Origin: DASZGI01 sp035938995
Lineage (GTDB): Bacteria > Actinomycetota > Actinomycetes > Streptomycetales > Catenulisporaceae
DNA length: 20,092 nucleotides
NCBI RefSeq assembly: GCF_035938995.1
Contig: NZ_DASZGI010000173.1
Span: 1-20,092 of the forward strand
Direction: 5' to 3'
Below are positions 9,110 through 16,938 of this stretch, in pieces; within the stretch, counting starts at the first letter, position 1, and every line of letters starts with the position of its first letter. The notes beneath the pieces are model-generated. The model was not told where the DNA came from, ran no database searches, and worked only from the letters and a program-made list of their open reading frames with translations. Both the position numbers and the translations under genes were made by a program.

Positions 9110-9289
9110 TAAGGCGGGCTTTAGCGGTTCTCGATATCTGGTTCCGGACCCGTGTCGGCGATGGTGCGCGCGGGAACCGGTCCCTACGATGACCACCGAC
9201 AACCGATAGCAGCACCCTCCCACGCCGCGGCGGGCAGTTCCGGTCCGCCGCGCCCCGCCCCGCTGCACATCCCGAGGAAGGCCGCGATC

Positions 9290-9721
9290 GTGCCCACTCT
9301 GCCCTGGACCACTCCGAACAAGCCCGCGCCGGGAGTCACCCAGGCGTACGTCATGTCGTCGAAGTTCGAACTGCGCTCGCTGCTGGACGTGCCCCGTTTC
9401 TTCCTGAAGTCCATGGGCGCCTGGAACCAGGTGCGCAAAGCCCCGGGCTGCTTCGGCGCCTCGCTGATCGCGCAGCCGGCCAAGCGCACCTTCTTCACCC
9501 TGTCCGCTTGGGAGGACCGGGGCGCGCTCTACACCTACGCCAAGACGCAGCCGCACCAGGGGATCATGAACGGGCTGCGGTCCACCATGCGCCGCTCGAC
9601 CTTCACCTTCTGGGAGGTCCCGATCGACCAGCTGCCGATCACCTGGGACGACGCCAAGCGCCGGCTGGCCGAGAAGGAGACCGAGGACACCGCGGCCGCC
9701 GCGAGCGGAACTCAGTCGTAG
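9290..9721 (+). CDS. small dimeric alpha/beta-barrel-like protein (DUF3291/monooxygenase-like), unknown role
   Basis: A 143-residue protein. The frame is open further upstream, but GTG 9290 has a clear site GAGGAAG at 9274-9280, nine bases before it, and the upstream part looks non-coding. The core pattern (MSSKFELRSLLDVPRFF, a Gly-rich GCFGASLIAQP, then RTFFTLSAWEDR, a PH motif in QPHQGIM, and FTFWEVP) resembles the small ferredoxin-like 'DUF3291/antibiotic biosynthesis monooxygenase' type proteins common in actinomycetes, which usually form dimers and have mixed functions. I cannot assign a reaction. The C-terminus is Ala/Glu-rich and probably disordered. It sits between two hairpins, just before the exporter gene, so it may be regulated together with the exporter. 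Confidence 0.72.
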   Translation: MPTLPWTTPNKPAPGVTQAYVMSSKFELRSLLDVPRFFLKSMGAWNQVRKAPGCFGASLIAQPAKRTFFTLSAWEDRGALYTYAKTQPHQGIMNGLRSTMRRSTFTFWEVPIDQLPITWDDAKRRLAEKETEDTAAAASGTQS

Positions 9722-9761
9722 TGCACTGAGCTGAAGTGAACCGACTCGCGGCGCGCACGAC

Positions 9762-9783
9762 CGCAGCGCCAACGGGCGCTGCG
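9762..9783 (+). other. 9-bp stem, 4-base loop hairpin upstream of the MFS gene
   Basis: CGCAGCGCC (9762-9770) and GGCGCTGCG (9775-9783) form a perfect stem around the loop AACG. It lies 40 bases after the small gene and 33 bases before the exporter start at 9817. It could end or weaken the upstream transcript or act in the leader of the exporter mRNA. A palindromic GTACGTAC follows at 9791-9798. Confidence 0.45.
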
Positions 9784-9816
9784 TCCACACGTACGTACCG
9801 TGAGGAGAGCTCTGCG

Positions 9817-11289
9817 ATGCCGGAATCGGATGTGGGGGCCTCCGGGCCGGCCGAGCGGGGCGCTGCCCCGGCGCGGCAGGCCACCCCGTGGCGGGTGGCC
9901 GTCGTCGCCTGCAGCCTTCCCATGGCGATGGTCACGCTGTCCAACCTCGTCGTCTCGACGGCGCTGCGCACCCTCGCGCTCAAGCTGCACGCCTCGACCG
10001 CGCAGCTGCAGTGGTTCATCAACGCCTACGTCCTCGCCTTCGCCTGCCTGCTGCTGGCCGGCGCGGCTCTCGGCGACCGGTTCGGCCGCCGCAGGGTCTT
10101 CATTCAGGGCATCGTGCTGTTCACCGTGGCCTCGGTCGGCTGCGGCCTGTCGACCACCAGCGCCGAGCTGATCGCCACCCGGGCGGTCCAGGGGGTCGGC
10201 GCCGCGGCCGTGCTGCCGCTGTCCCTCTCGCTGCTGGCCCAGACCGTCCCGGCGAAGCAGCGCGCGCTGGCGCTGGGCCTCTGGTCGAGCCTGAACGGCG
10301 TGGCCGTCGCGCTCGGCCCGGTCGTCGGCGGCGCGGTACTCGGCGGCCTGGACTGGCACTGGATCTTCTGGCTCAACATCCCGGTCGGCGTCGTCTCGAT
10401 CCCGCTGGTGCTCGCGCTGCTGCCGGAGAGCAAGCTCCCCGAGGTCGGCTTCGACGTGCCTGGCATGGTCTTGGCCGCGGCCGGGCTGGTCGCCGTGGTC
10501 TGGGGGATCGTGCACGCCCAGGCGGACGGATGGCTCTCGGCCGGGGTGCTCGGGGCGTTCGCGGCCGGAGTGGCGCTGCTCACCGTCTTCACCCTCTGGC
10601 AGCGCCGGGCCGCCCGGCCGCTGCTGCCGCTCTCCTTCTACCGGATCCGGGCGTTCACCCTCACCAACATCGTTTCCGCGGCGATGTACTTCGGGGTGTT
10701 CGGCTCGCTGTTCCTGATCGTCCAGTTCCTCCAGATCGCGCCGCCGCGCACCCCGCTTCAGGCCGGGGTGATGCTGCTGCCCTGGACCCTGATGCCGATG
10801 GTGGTCGCGCCGCTGGCCGGAGCACTGACCGACCGGCTCGGCGGCGGCCGGCTGATGGCGCTCGGCCTGTTTCTCCAGGCCGGCGGCCTGGCCTGGCTCA
10901 TCCTCATCGCCACCGCGAACACCTCCTATGGCTTGGAAGCCGGCCCGATGCTCGTGTCTGGCATCGGGATGGGCTTCGTGTTCGCGCCCACCGCCGCCGT
11001 TGTGATCGGCTCGGTCGGCCCGCGGTTCGCCGGGAAGGCCTCCGGCGCGAACACCACCGTCCGGGAGATCGGCGGCGCGCTGGGCATCGCCGTGCTCAGC
11101 ACCGTCTTCGTCGACTACGGCGGATCCGCCGGGGCCGGAGCCGCGCAGTTCCTCGGCGGACTGCGCCCGGCGATCTGGGTCGGCGTCGCCGTGGTGATGG
11201 CCGGCGGGCTGTGCGCACTGGCCATCCCGCGCGCGACCGCGCCGCTTCCCGCGCCCGCCGCCGAGGAACCGGTCGCTGTGTCCGTTTGA
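9817..11289 (+). CDS. DHA2-family MFS drug/metabolite exporter (14 TM type)
   Basis: A 490-residue integral membrane protein of the major facilitator superfamily, EmrB/QacA-like (DHA2, drug:H+ antiporter, usually 14 helices). The loop 2-3 signature GDRFGRRR is at 86-93 and the family segment GPVVGGAVLGGLDWHWIFWL (from about 168) is present, with repeated hydrophobic stretches to residue 475. I chose ATG 9817, with GAGGAGAG at 9802-9809, over the open frame from 9736, which has no such site and would add a hydrophilic leader. Probable role: export of, or self-resistance to, the product of the cluster. Its 3' end is odd: the last codons including the stop are repeated downstream (see 11287-11331). 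A strong terminator follows. Confidence 0.9.
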   Translation: MPESDVGASGPAERGAAPARQATPWRVAVVACSLPMAMVTLSNLVVSTALRTLALKLHASTAQLQWFINAYVLAFACLLLAGAALGDRFGRRRVFIQGIVLFTVASVGCGLSTTSAELIATRAVQGVGAAAVLPLSLSLLAQTVPAKQRALALGLWSSLNGVAVALGPVVGGAVLGGLDWHWIFWLNIPVGVVSIPLVLALLPESKLPEVGFDVPGMVLAAAGLVAVVWGIVHAQADGWLSAGVLGAFAAGVALLTVFTLWQRRAARPLLPLSFYRIRAFTLTNIVSAAMYFGVFGSLFLIVQFLQIAPPRTPLQAGVMLLPWTLMPMVVAPLAGALTDRLGGGRLMALGLFLQAGGLAWLILIATANTSYGLEAGPMLVSGIGMGFVFAPTAAVVIGSVGPRFAGKASGANTTVREIGGALGIAVLSTVFVDYGGSAGAGAAQFLGGLRPAIWVGVAVVMAGGLCALAIPRATAPLPAPAAEEPVAVSV

Positions 11290-11331
11290 GTCGCGTCTGT
11301 CTGAGTCGCGTCCGTCTGAGCCGTGTCTTTC
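11287..11331 (+). repeat. three 15-bp tandem repeats carrying in-frame stop codons
   Basis: Units start at 11287, 11302 and 11317: TGAGTCGCGTCTGTC, TGAGTCGCGTCCGTC and a diverged TGAGCCGTGTCTTTC. Each begins with TGA in the frame of the exporter gene, so the tail reads SV-stop, VASV-stop, VASV-stop. It looks like tandem duplication of the gene's last codons, leaving spare stops behind the real one. Confidence 0.85.
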
Positions 11332-11346
11332 TTCTTTCTTACGGAG

Positions 11347-11388
11347 CGGCGGCCGTCCGAACCGGTGCCCGGGCGGCCGCCGTTTTTT
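11347..11388 (+). terminator. strong intrinsic terminator after the MFS gene
   Basis: A 13-bp stem (CGGCGGCCGTCCG at 11347-11359 with CGGGCGGCCGCCG at 11370-11382, one G-T wobble) with a 10-base loop is followed directly by six T residues (11383-11388). This is a textbook Rho-independent terminator and separates the exporter from the amino acid operon. Confidence 0.92.
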
Positions 11389-11433
11389 CATTGAGGTCTG
11401 ATCCACGTTCCCGCCACACGCAGCGCAACCATC

Positions 11434-11478
11434 GCAGTGCTCTTGGTTAAGCGCTGCTACAGGCTATGTCCGTAATGT
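11434..11478 (+). promoter_or_regulatory. probable promoter/operator region of the aminotransferase-lysW operon
   Basis: The 166-base gap between the terminator and the next gene is less GC-rich than its surroundings. TTGGTT (11443-11448) could be a -35 element, with TATGTC (11465-11470, 16-base spacing) as a weak -10; TAATGT (11473-11478) is another -10-like hexamer. The -35-like hexamer sits inside a near-perfect inverted repeat, GCAGTGC (11434-11440) and GCGCTGC (11451-11457), which could be an operator. Support is positional and by eye only. Confidence 0.3.
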
Positions 11479-11554
11479 CGTGGAACGGGTGATCAAAAAC
11501 GCCTATGGCGGCCCGAGTTTCAGCCCCACGAACGTCTGCGGAAAGGAACCGACG

Positions 11555-12925
11555 ATGAAGTCCGACCTCGCGATGTACGGCGGGCGCCCCGTCGTCCAGC
11601 CGGAGCACCGCCGCCTCGAGTGGCCGGTGGTGACGCAGGCGGACCGGGAGGCCGTGCTCAGCGTCCTGGACACCGGGAAGTTCACCGTCGGCGCCAAGGA
11701 CGAGAAGGAGATCCACGGGCTGGAGCGCGAGTGGGCGGAGTTCTCCGGCACCCGCGAGGCGGTCGCCCTCAACAGCGGCACCGTCGCCCTGCACCTGGCG
11801 CTGGCCGCGCTCGACATCCAGCCGGGCGACGAGGTCATCGTGCCCGCGCTCAGCTACGTCGCCACCGCGATGGCGCCGCTCTACCAGCTGGCGATCCCGG
11901 TCTTCGTGGACATCGACCCGCTCACCTTCAACATCGACGTCAACCAGATCGAGGCCAAGATCACCGAGCGGACCCGGGCGATCATCCCGGTGCACCTCGG
12001 CGGCCTGCCGGCCGACATGGACGAGATCAGGGCCCTGGCGCGCAAGTACAACCTGCTGGTGATCGAGGACACCGTCCAGGCCCAGGGCGGCAAGTACCGC
12101 GGCGAGACCTGCGGCTCGATCGGCGACATCGGCTGCTTCAGCCTGAACGTCGAGAAGAGCATCCCCACCTGCGGCGAGGGCGGCCTGGTCACCACGAACG
12201 ACCCGGAGGTCGCCGCGAAAATCCGGAGCCTGCGCGTCCTCGGCGAGGACCTGAGCGGCCCGAACCGGCTCTACATCTCGGACTGCATGGGCAGCAACCT
12301 CAAGCTCAGCTCGGTCCTGGCCGCGTTCACCCGCAGCCAGCTCGCCCGGTTCTGGGAGTACCAGCACAAGCGGGACGCGAACGTGCCGGTCTTCCTGGAC
12401 AAGCTGGCCGAGCTGCCCGGCATCGTCGTGCCGAAGCTCCCGACCGACCGCACGCACAGCTGGCACATGCTGCGCTTCCGCTTCGACCCGCGGGCCGCCG
12501 GGCTCGACGGCGTCGAGGCCGGACCGTTCCGCCAGGCGCTGCGGCGCGCGCTGCTGTCCGAGGGCGTCCCGCTGACCTTCTACCAGATCGTCCCGCTGCC
12601 CGGACAGCCGGTCTTCCAAGAGCGCAGGGCGTACGGCAAGGGCTACCCCTGGACGCTGCCCGAGTCGCGGCCGCAGATCTACGACCTGGCCGACTACCCG
12701 GTGACCTCGCAGGTGATCGAGGACTCCCTGGTGCTGCGCCGGATGCATCTGAACCCCGACGCGGGCCCCGCGCTGGCCGAGTACGCCGAGGCGTTCCACA
12801 AGGTCTGGGCGAACCTGGACACCATCGCGCACCTGGCCCGCACGATGCCGTACGCGCCGCCGTGGGACGCGATGAAGACGCTGCGCTCCGGTCAGCAGCT
12901 CGTCGAGGCCGGCGTCCTGGCATGA
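11555..12925 (+). CDS. DegT/DnrJ/EryC1-family PLP aminotransferase
   Basis: A 456-residue fold-type I aminotransferase of the DegT/DnrJ/EryC1/StrS (AHBA synthase-like) family. Visible landmarks are NSGTVALHLAL, the sheet-and-loop PGDEVIVPALSYVATA, the cofactor-ring Asp172 in VIEDT, and Lys201 in NVEKSIPTCGEGG as the Schiff-base lysine. ATG 11555 has AAAGGA at 11542-11547; the frame is open to 11480 but without a site. It opens the operon and its stop overlaps the transketolase start (ATGA). Members often aminate sugars, but with no sugar genes here and a transketolase plus LysW system behind it, I infer transfer of an amino group to the ketone formed by transketolase on LysW-bound substrate, as in DADH biosynthesis. 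The amino donor is not visible. Confidence 0.88.
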   Translation: MKSDLAMYGGRPVVQPEHRRLEWPVVTQADREAVLSVLDTGKFTVGAKDEKEIHGLEREWAEFSGTREAVALNSGTVALHLALAALDIQPGDEVIVPALSYVATAMAPLYQLAIPVFVDIDPLTFNIDVNQIEAKITERTRAIIPVHLGGLPADMDEIRALARKYNLLVIEDTVQAQGGKYRGETCGSIGDIGCFSLNVEKSIPTCGEGGLVTTNDPEVAAKIRSLRVLGEDLSGPNRLYISDCMGSNLKLSSVLAAFTRSQLARFWEYQHKRDANVPVFLDKLAELPGIVVPKLPTDRTHSWHMLRFRFDPRAAGLDGVEAGPFRQALRRALLSEGVPLTFYQIVPLPGQPVFQERRAYGKGYPWTLPESRPQIYDLADYPVTSQVIEDSLVLRRMHLNPDAGPALAEYAEAFHKVWANLDTIAHLARTMPYAPPWDAMKTLRSGQQLVEAGVLA

Positions 12926-13752
12926 CCGCATGGGACGACGAGTTGGCGGCGCTGCGCTCCCGGGCGCTCGCGGTCCGGGAGCACATCCTCGCGATCGGCG
13001 CCACGCCGCTCGGCACGCACCTCGGCGGGTCGCTCTCCGCGGCCGACATCCTCGTCGCGCTGTACTTCCACACGCTGCGCGTGCGCCCCGACGAGCCGGA
13101 CTGGCCGGACCGCGACCACTTCGTGCTCAGCAAGGGCCACGCCAGCGCCGCCCTCTACGCGACCCTGGCCGAGCGCGGGTTCTTCGACCCGGCCGAGCTG
13201 GCGACCTACGGGCGGGCCGGCGGGCGGCTGCTCTCGCACCCCACCACCAAGGTGCCGGGCGTGGAGTTCGCCACGGGCTCGCTCGGCCACGGCCTGTCGC
13301 TGGCGGTCGGACTCGCCCTGGCCGCCCGCCGCGCCGGGCGGCCGAACCGGGCCTTCGTCCTGCTCGGCGACGGCGAGCTGCAGGAGGGCTCGGTCTGGGA
13401 GGCGGCCATGTCGGGCGCGCACTTCGAACTGGACAACCTGACCGCGATCGTGGACCGCAACCGGCTGCAGATCAACGGCTCGACCGAGAAGCGGATGCGG
13501 CTGGAGCCGCTGGCCGACCGGTGGACCGCCTTCGGCTGGCGCGCGGTCCCGGTCTCAGGGCACGACCTCAGGCAACTCGTCGAGGCGCTGGACTCGGTCC
13601 CCGCTGAGACCGGGCGGCCGACCGTGCTGATCGCCGACACCGTGAAGGGGCGCGGCGTGAGCTTCCTGGAGAACCGCAAGCAGAGCCACTACGCGGCGCT
13701 CGGCCGGGACACCCACGCACGGGCGCTGGCCTCACTGCGAGGTGCGCCATGA
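12922..13752 (+). CDS. transketolase, N-terminal (TPP-binding) subunit
   Basis: A 276-residue protein matching the N-terminal half of transketolase. It has the THLGGSLSAADIL and SKGHASAALYATLAERG segments and the thiamine diphosphate motif GDGELQEG (from 149) ending in Asn180 (VDRNRLQ). Starts at an ATGA overlap with the aminotransferase stop and ends at an ATGA overlap with the C-terminal subunit gene, so expression of the three is coupled. Split transketolases need both chains for one active site. In the LysW context it should move a two-carbon hydroxyacetyl unit onto the LysW-bound glutamate semialdehyde, giving a C7 dihydroxy-keto intermediate; this role is known for vazabitide-type pathways and is inferred here. 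Confidence 0.92.
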   Translation: MTAWDDELAALRSRALAVREHILAIGATPLGTHLGGSLSAADILVALYFHTLRVRPDEPDWPDRDHFVLSKGHASAALYATLAERGFFDPAELATYGRAGGRLLSHPTTKVPGVEFATGSLGHGLSLAVGLALAARRAGRPNRAFVLLGDGELQEGSVWEAAMSGAHFELDNLTAIVDRNRLQINGSTEKRMRLEPLADRWTAFGWRAVPVSGHDLRQLVEALDSVPAETGRPTVLIADTVKGRGVSFLENRKQSHYAALGRDTHARALASLRGAP

Positions 13753-14825
13753 GCGCGGCGTTCGCGTCCGCGCGGGCCGTCGCTGCCAAGAGCGGTACTG
13801 CTCCTGCAAGCACGGCCACGGCAAGCACTGCTCCTGCAAGCACTGCCACGGCAAGTACGGCTGGTGCGATACCAGACTCGGACCGAGCCGCGTATCGGGC
13901 GGCACTGCTGGAGCTGGCCCGCGCGGACCGGCGGATCTGGTGCCTGGACACCGACATGGGCGGCCTCGAGCGCGAGTTCGAGGCCGAACTCCCGGACCAG
14001 TACGTCGACCTGGGCATCGCCGAGGCGAACCTGATGACGGTCGGGGCCGCGCTCGCCCGCACCGGCCTGATCCCGTTTGTCAACACGATGGCCGCGTTCG
14101 CCTCCGCGCGGGCGCTGGAGCAGGTCAAGATCGACATCGCCTACCACAACCTGCCGGTCCGCATCGTCGCGACGCACGCCGGTCTCTCCGGCGCGACGTA
14201 CGGCCCGACCCACCACGCCCAGCAGGACCTGGCGGTCATGCGGTCGATGCCCAACATGACCGTCATGACGCCGGCCGACCCGGCTGAGACCGTCCGCATG
14301 GTCAGAGCCGCCGCGTACCTGCCCGGACCGGTCTACATCCGGATGGGCCGGGCCGCGACCCCGCCGGTGTACGAGGGCGAGCAGCTGTTCGCCGTCGGCC
14401 AGTCGGTCGAGCTGCGGCAGGGAGACGACGTGGCCATCATCGCCGCGGGCGCCTATCCGGTGCTGTTCGCGCTGGAGGCTGCGCAGCAGCTGTCGCTGCT
14501 GGGCGTCGAGGCGCGGGTGCTCAACATGCACACCCTCAAGCCGCTGGACGAGGACGCGGTCCTCGCGGCCGCGGTCAACACCCGCGGCATCGTGACCGTC
14601 GAGGACCACACCGCGTACGGCGGTCTCGGCGGCGCGGTGGCTGAGCTGGTCGGCTCCCGCCACCCGGTGCGGATCGAGCGCGTCGGCATCGAGGACGTGT
14701 TCTGCGACCGCCCCGGCACCCACCGCGAACAGCTGGCCCACTACGGCGTCTCGCCCGCCCACGTCGTCGCGGCGGCCAGACGCGTGGCGGGTGCCGCGGG
14801 ACCGTGGTCGCCCTTCGTCGGATGA
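13749..14825 (+). CDS. transketolase, C-terminal subunit with repetitive N-terminal tail
   Basis: A 358-residue protein with the pyrimidine-binding and C-terminal domains of transketolase. The catalytic Glu92 lies in GIAEANLM, and ATHAGLSGATYGPTHHAQQD and VEDHTAYGGLGGAVAEL are typical of the C subunit. Family members are usually about 310 residues; the excess is an N-terminal tail of about 45 residues, including the Ala/Thr/Ser repeat TAPASTATAS twice (17-36), which looks disordered. It pairs with the gene before it (ATGA overlap) to make the two-subunit enzyme. A 45-base gap to lysW follows. Confidence 0.92.
   Translation: MSAAFASARAVAAKSGTAPASTATASTAPASTATASTAGAIPDSDRAAYRAALLELARADRRIWCLDTDMGGLEREFEAELPDQYVDLGIAEANLMTVGAALARTGLIPFVNTMAAFASARALEQVKIDIAYHNLPVRIVATHAGLSGATYGPTHHAQQDLAVMRSMPNMTVMTPADPAETVRMVRAAAYLPGPVYIRMGRAATPPVYEGEQLFAVGQSVELRQGDDVAIIAAGAYPVLFALEAAQQLSLLGVEARVLNMHTLKPLDEDAVLAAAVNTRGIVTVEDHTAYGGLGGAVAELVGSRHPVRIERVGIEDVFCDRPGTHREQLAHYGVSPAHVVAAARRVAGAAGPWSPFVG
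13797..13856 (+). repeat. two 30-bp tandem repeats in the transketolase-C N-terminus
   Basis: Units 13797-13826 and 13827-13856 match at 28 of 30 bases, with a partial third start after 13857. Each encodes TAPASTATAS and contains shorter internal repeats of CAAGCAC type. Length is a multiple of three, so the frame is kept. Confidence 0.88.
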
Positions 14826-14870
14826 GCCGCAAACGGGCGGCCCGGCACCAGGAAGAAACGAGAGGTTGAA

Positions 14871-15056
14871 ATGGCCATCAATACCGTGATCAACACCGCC
14901 TGCCCGGAGTGCGGCAAGTCCGTGCCGGTCGCCGCGGACGCGCGGGTGTCGTCGATCGTCGGCTGCCCGGACTGCGGGGTCGAGCTCGAGGTGCTCAGCG
15001 TCGACCCGATCGAGCTGGCGCTGGCTCCGGAGATCGAAGAGGACTTCGGGGAGTAA
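14871..15056 (+). CDS. lysW: LysW-type amino-group carrier protein (AmCP)
   Basis: A 61-residue acidic protein with two zinc-binding CxxC pairs (Cys11/Cys14 in CPEC and Cys32/Cys35 in CPDC) and the C-terminal tail EEDFGE. In the LysW family the gamma-carboxyl of the last Glu is joined to the alpha-amino group of the substrate, so the protein both protects the amine and carries it between enzymes. The usual ending is EDWGE; here Phe59 replaces Trp. ATG 14871 has a GAGAGG site just upstream. It is followed two bases later by lysX. With no homocitrate synthase, homoaconitase or other alpha-aminoadipate genes in the window, it most likely serves secondary metabolism, not lysine. Confidence 0.95.
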   Translation: MAINTVINTACPECGKSVPVAADARVSSIVGCPDCGVELEVLSVDPIELALAPEIEEDFGE

Positions 15057-15058
15057 CC

Positions 15059-15919
15059 GTGATCGACGGACACGACGGTCGGCTCGCCGTTCTGACTTCG
15101 CGCGTCCGGCTCGAGGAGAACCTCATCTTCACCGCGCTCGAACGGCGCCGCGTGCCGTATCTGCAGGTGGACGAGCGCGACCTGATGGCCGAGCTGCGCC
15201 CGGCCGAGACCCGGTTCCGCGGCGTGCTCAACCGGATCATGTCGCACACCCGCAGCGTCTACGCGGCGCGGCTGTTCGAGGCCGGCGGCGTGACCGTGTT
15301 CAACTCGGCGCACGTCACCGCCACCTGCGGCGACAAGATCCTCACCACGACGGCGCTGGCCTGCGCCGGCGTGCCGACCCCGCGCACCATCGTGGCGCTG
15401 ACCCCGCGCGCGGCCCTGGAGGCGATCGAGCGCATCGGCTACCCGGCGGTGGTCAAGCCGGCGGTCGGCTCCTGGGGCCGGCTGATGGCGAAGGTCAACG
15501 ACCGGGACGCGGCCGAGGCGCTGATCGAGCACAAGGAGGCGCTCAAGTCGCCGATCCACACGGTGTTCTACGTCCAGGAGTACATCGACAAGCCCGGCCG
15601 CGACATCCGCGTCGCGATCATCGGCGACGAGGTGGTCGCGGCGATCTACCGCGGCTCCGACCACTGGATCACCAACACCGCGCGCGGCGGCAAGCCGGAG
15701 CCGTGCCCGCTGACCGACGAGCTGGTCAAGCTCACCCGGCTGGCGTCCGACGCGGTCGGCGGCGGCCTGCTCGCCGTGGACCTGCTCGAGCGCCCGGACG
15801 GCGAGCTGCTGGTCAACGAGATCAACCACACCATGGAGTTCCACGGCCTGGTGGAGGCGACCGGCATCGACCTGGCCGACCGGCTGGTCGACTACATCGA
15901 GGAGACCTTGTGCGAGTGA
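15059..15919 (+). CDS. lysX: LysX-type ATP-grasp ligase (LysW loading enzyme)
   Basis: A 286-residue RimK-like ATP-grasp enzyme of normal LysX length. It has the ATP-binding loop PAVVKPAVGSWGRLMAKV, the YVQEYIDKPGRDIRV segment, NTARGG and the metal-binding VNEINHTMEF (Asn253, Glu254, Asn256). The family forms an isopeptide-type bond between the C-terminal Glu of LysW and the amino group of alpha-aminoadipate or glutamate. Start is GTG 15059, with GGGGAG (15048-15053) inside the lysW end; GTG is the only sensible start. Glutamate is the expected substrate in this context; I cannot decide specificity from motifs alone. Confidence 0.94.
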   Translation: MIDGHDGRLAVLTSRVRLEENLIFTALERRRVPYLQVDERDLMAELRPAETRFRGVLNRIMSHTRSVYAARLFEAGGVTVFNSAHVTATCGDKILTTTALACAGVPTPRTIVALTPRAALEAIERIGYPAVVKPAVGSWGRLMAKVNDRDAAEALIEHKEALKSPIHTVFYVQEYIDKPGRDIRVAIIGDEVVAAIYRGSDHWITNTARGGKPEPCPLTDELVKLTRLASDAVGGGLLAVDLLERPDGELLVNEINHTMEFHGLVEATGIDLADRLVDYIEETLCE

Positions 15920-16938
15920 AGGCTTCGGTGGTCGGGGCCGGCGGCTACATAGGCGGCGAGGCGGTCCGGCTGCTGGCCCAGCATCCGATGGTCGAGCTGG
16001 CCCAGGTCACCTCGAACCGAAACGCCGGGCGGCCGGTGCACACCGCACACCCGAACCTGCGCGGGCAGACCGGCCTCGCCTTCGCCGGCCAGGACGACCT
16101 CGAGGCCTGCGACGTGCTGTTCCTGGCCACGCCGCACGGGGTGTCCGGGGAGTCGATCGAGCGGTGGTCCGCGCTGGCGCCGGTGGTCATCGACCTCAGC
16201 GCGGACTTCCGGGTGCGCGACCCGGCCGTGCGCGCCCGCTACTACCGCGGCCCCGGGCCCGACCCGGGATGGCTGTCCCGGTTCGAGGCCGGAATCCCGG
16301 AGCTGAACCGGGAGGGGCTGCGCGGCGCGAAGCACGTCGCGGTCGCCGGCTGCATGGCCAACGCCGCGATCCTCGCGCTGTACCCGCTCGCCGCGGCAGG
16401 GCTCGTCGACGGCTCGGTGATCGTCGACGCGCGCACCGGGTCGAGCGGCGGCGGCACCACCCCCGACGAGGGCAGCCACCACCCCGAGCGCAGCGGAGCC
16501 CTGCGGATGTACAAGCCGCACGGCCACCGCCACACCGCGGAGATCGAGCAGGCGTGCGGCGTGCCGGTGCGCATGTCGGTCACCGGCGTGGAGGCGGTGC
16601 GCGGAGTCCAGGTCGTCTGCCATGTCACGCCCGCCCGGCCGGTCACCGAGCGGGACCTGTGGGCGGTCTACCGCGACGCGTACGGGGACGAACCGTTCGT
16701 CCGCCTGATCCGCGAGCGCTCCCCGCTTCGGCGCCTTCCCGAGCCGAAGATCCTCAGCGGCACCAACTTCTGTGACATCGGGCTGGCGCTCGACCCCGGC
16801 GGCGAGCGCGTCGTGGTCGTCTCCGCGCTCGACAACCTCGTGAAGGGGGGAGCAGGAAATGCCGTCCAGTGTCTCAACCTCGCCTTCGGCTGGGACGAGC
16901 GAACGGGCCTGGGGTTCGCCGGACTCCATCCGGTCTGA
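15910..16938 (+). CDS. lysY: LysY/ArgC-type LysW-aminoacyl-phosphate reductase
   Basis: A 342-residue NADPH-dependent reductase of the ArgC/LysY family. The N-terminal GAGGYIGGE binds NADP, Cys148 in AGCMANA is the catalytic cysteine, and SGGGTTPDEGSHH, the MYKPHGHRHTAEIEQ segment and KGGAGNAVQCLNLAFG are family blocks. It would reduce the LysW-bound acyl phosphate to the semialdehyde that the transketolase then extends. GTG 15910, with GAGGAG at 15899-15904, gives a 10-base overlap with lysX; GTG 15916 is a second possibility that removes two residues. Confidence 0.94.
   Translation: MRVKASVVGAGGYIGGEAVRLLAQHPMVELAQVTSNRNAGRPVHTAHPNLRGQTGLAFAGQDDLEACDVLFLATPHGVSGESIERWSALAPVVIDLSADFRVRDPAVRARYYRGPGPDPGWLSRFEAGIPELNREGLRGAKHVAVAGCMANAAILALYPLAAAGLVDGSVIVDARTGSSGGGTTPDEGSHHPERSGALRMYKPHGHRHTAEIEQACGVPVRMSVTGVEAVRGVQVVCHVTPARPVTERDLWAVYRDAYGDEPFVRLIRERSPLRRLPEPKILSGTNFCDIGLALDPGGERVVVVSALDNLVKGGAGNAVQCLNLAFGWDERTGLGFAGLHPV

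Noticed and set aside
9140..9178. GGTTCC / GGAACC inverted pair upstream of the small gene as an operator, and TACGAT at 9184 as a -10
   Set aside because: Six-base arms about 27 bases apart are expected by chance, and no -35 element sits at a suitable distance from TACGAT.
6893..9790. Very long open frame on the minus strand (and similar ones at 9712-11406, 11447-12931, 17131-18987)
   Set aside because: They lie antisense to well-recognised genes, have Arg/Asp/Gln/Val/His-rich composition with no domain, and arise because high-GC third positions remove stops in the opposite frames.
11555..12925. Sugar aminotransferase or AHBA synthase
   Set aside because: The family fits, but no sugar nucleotide, glycosyltransferase or aminoshikimate genes are nearby and the gene is coupled to transketolase and lysW.
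13745..13760. Possible frameshift splitting a single transketolase gene
   Set aside because: Two-gene transketolases with overlapping ATGA are common, each half is complete, and the second has its own N-terminal tail; this is a natural split.
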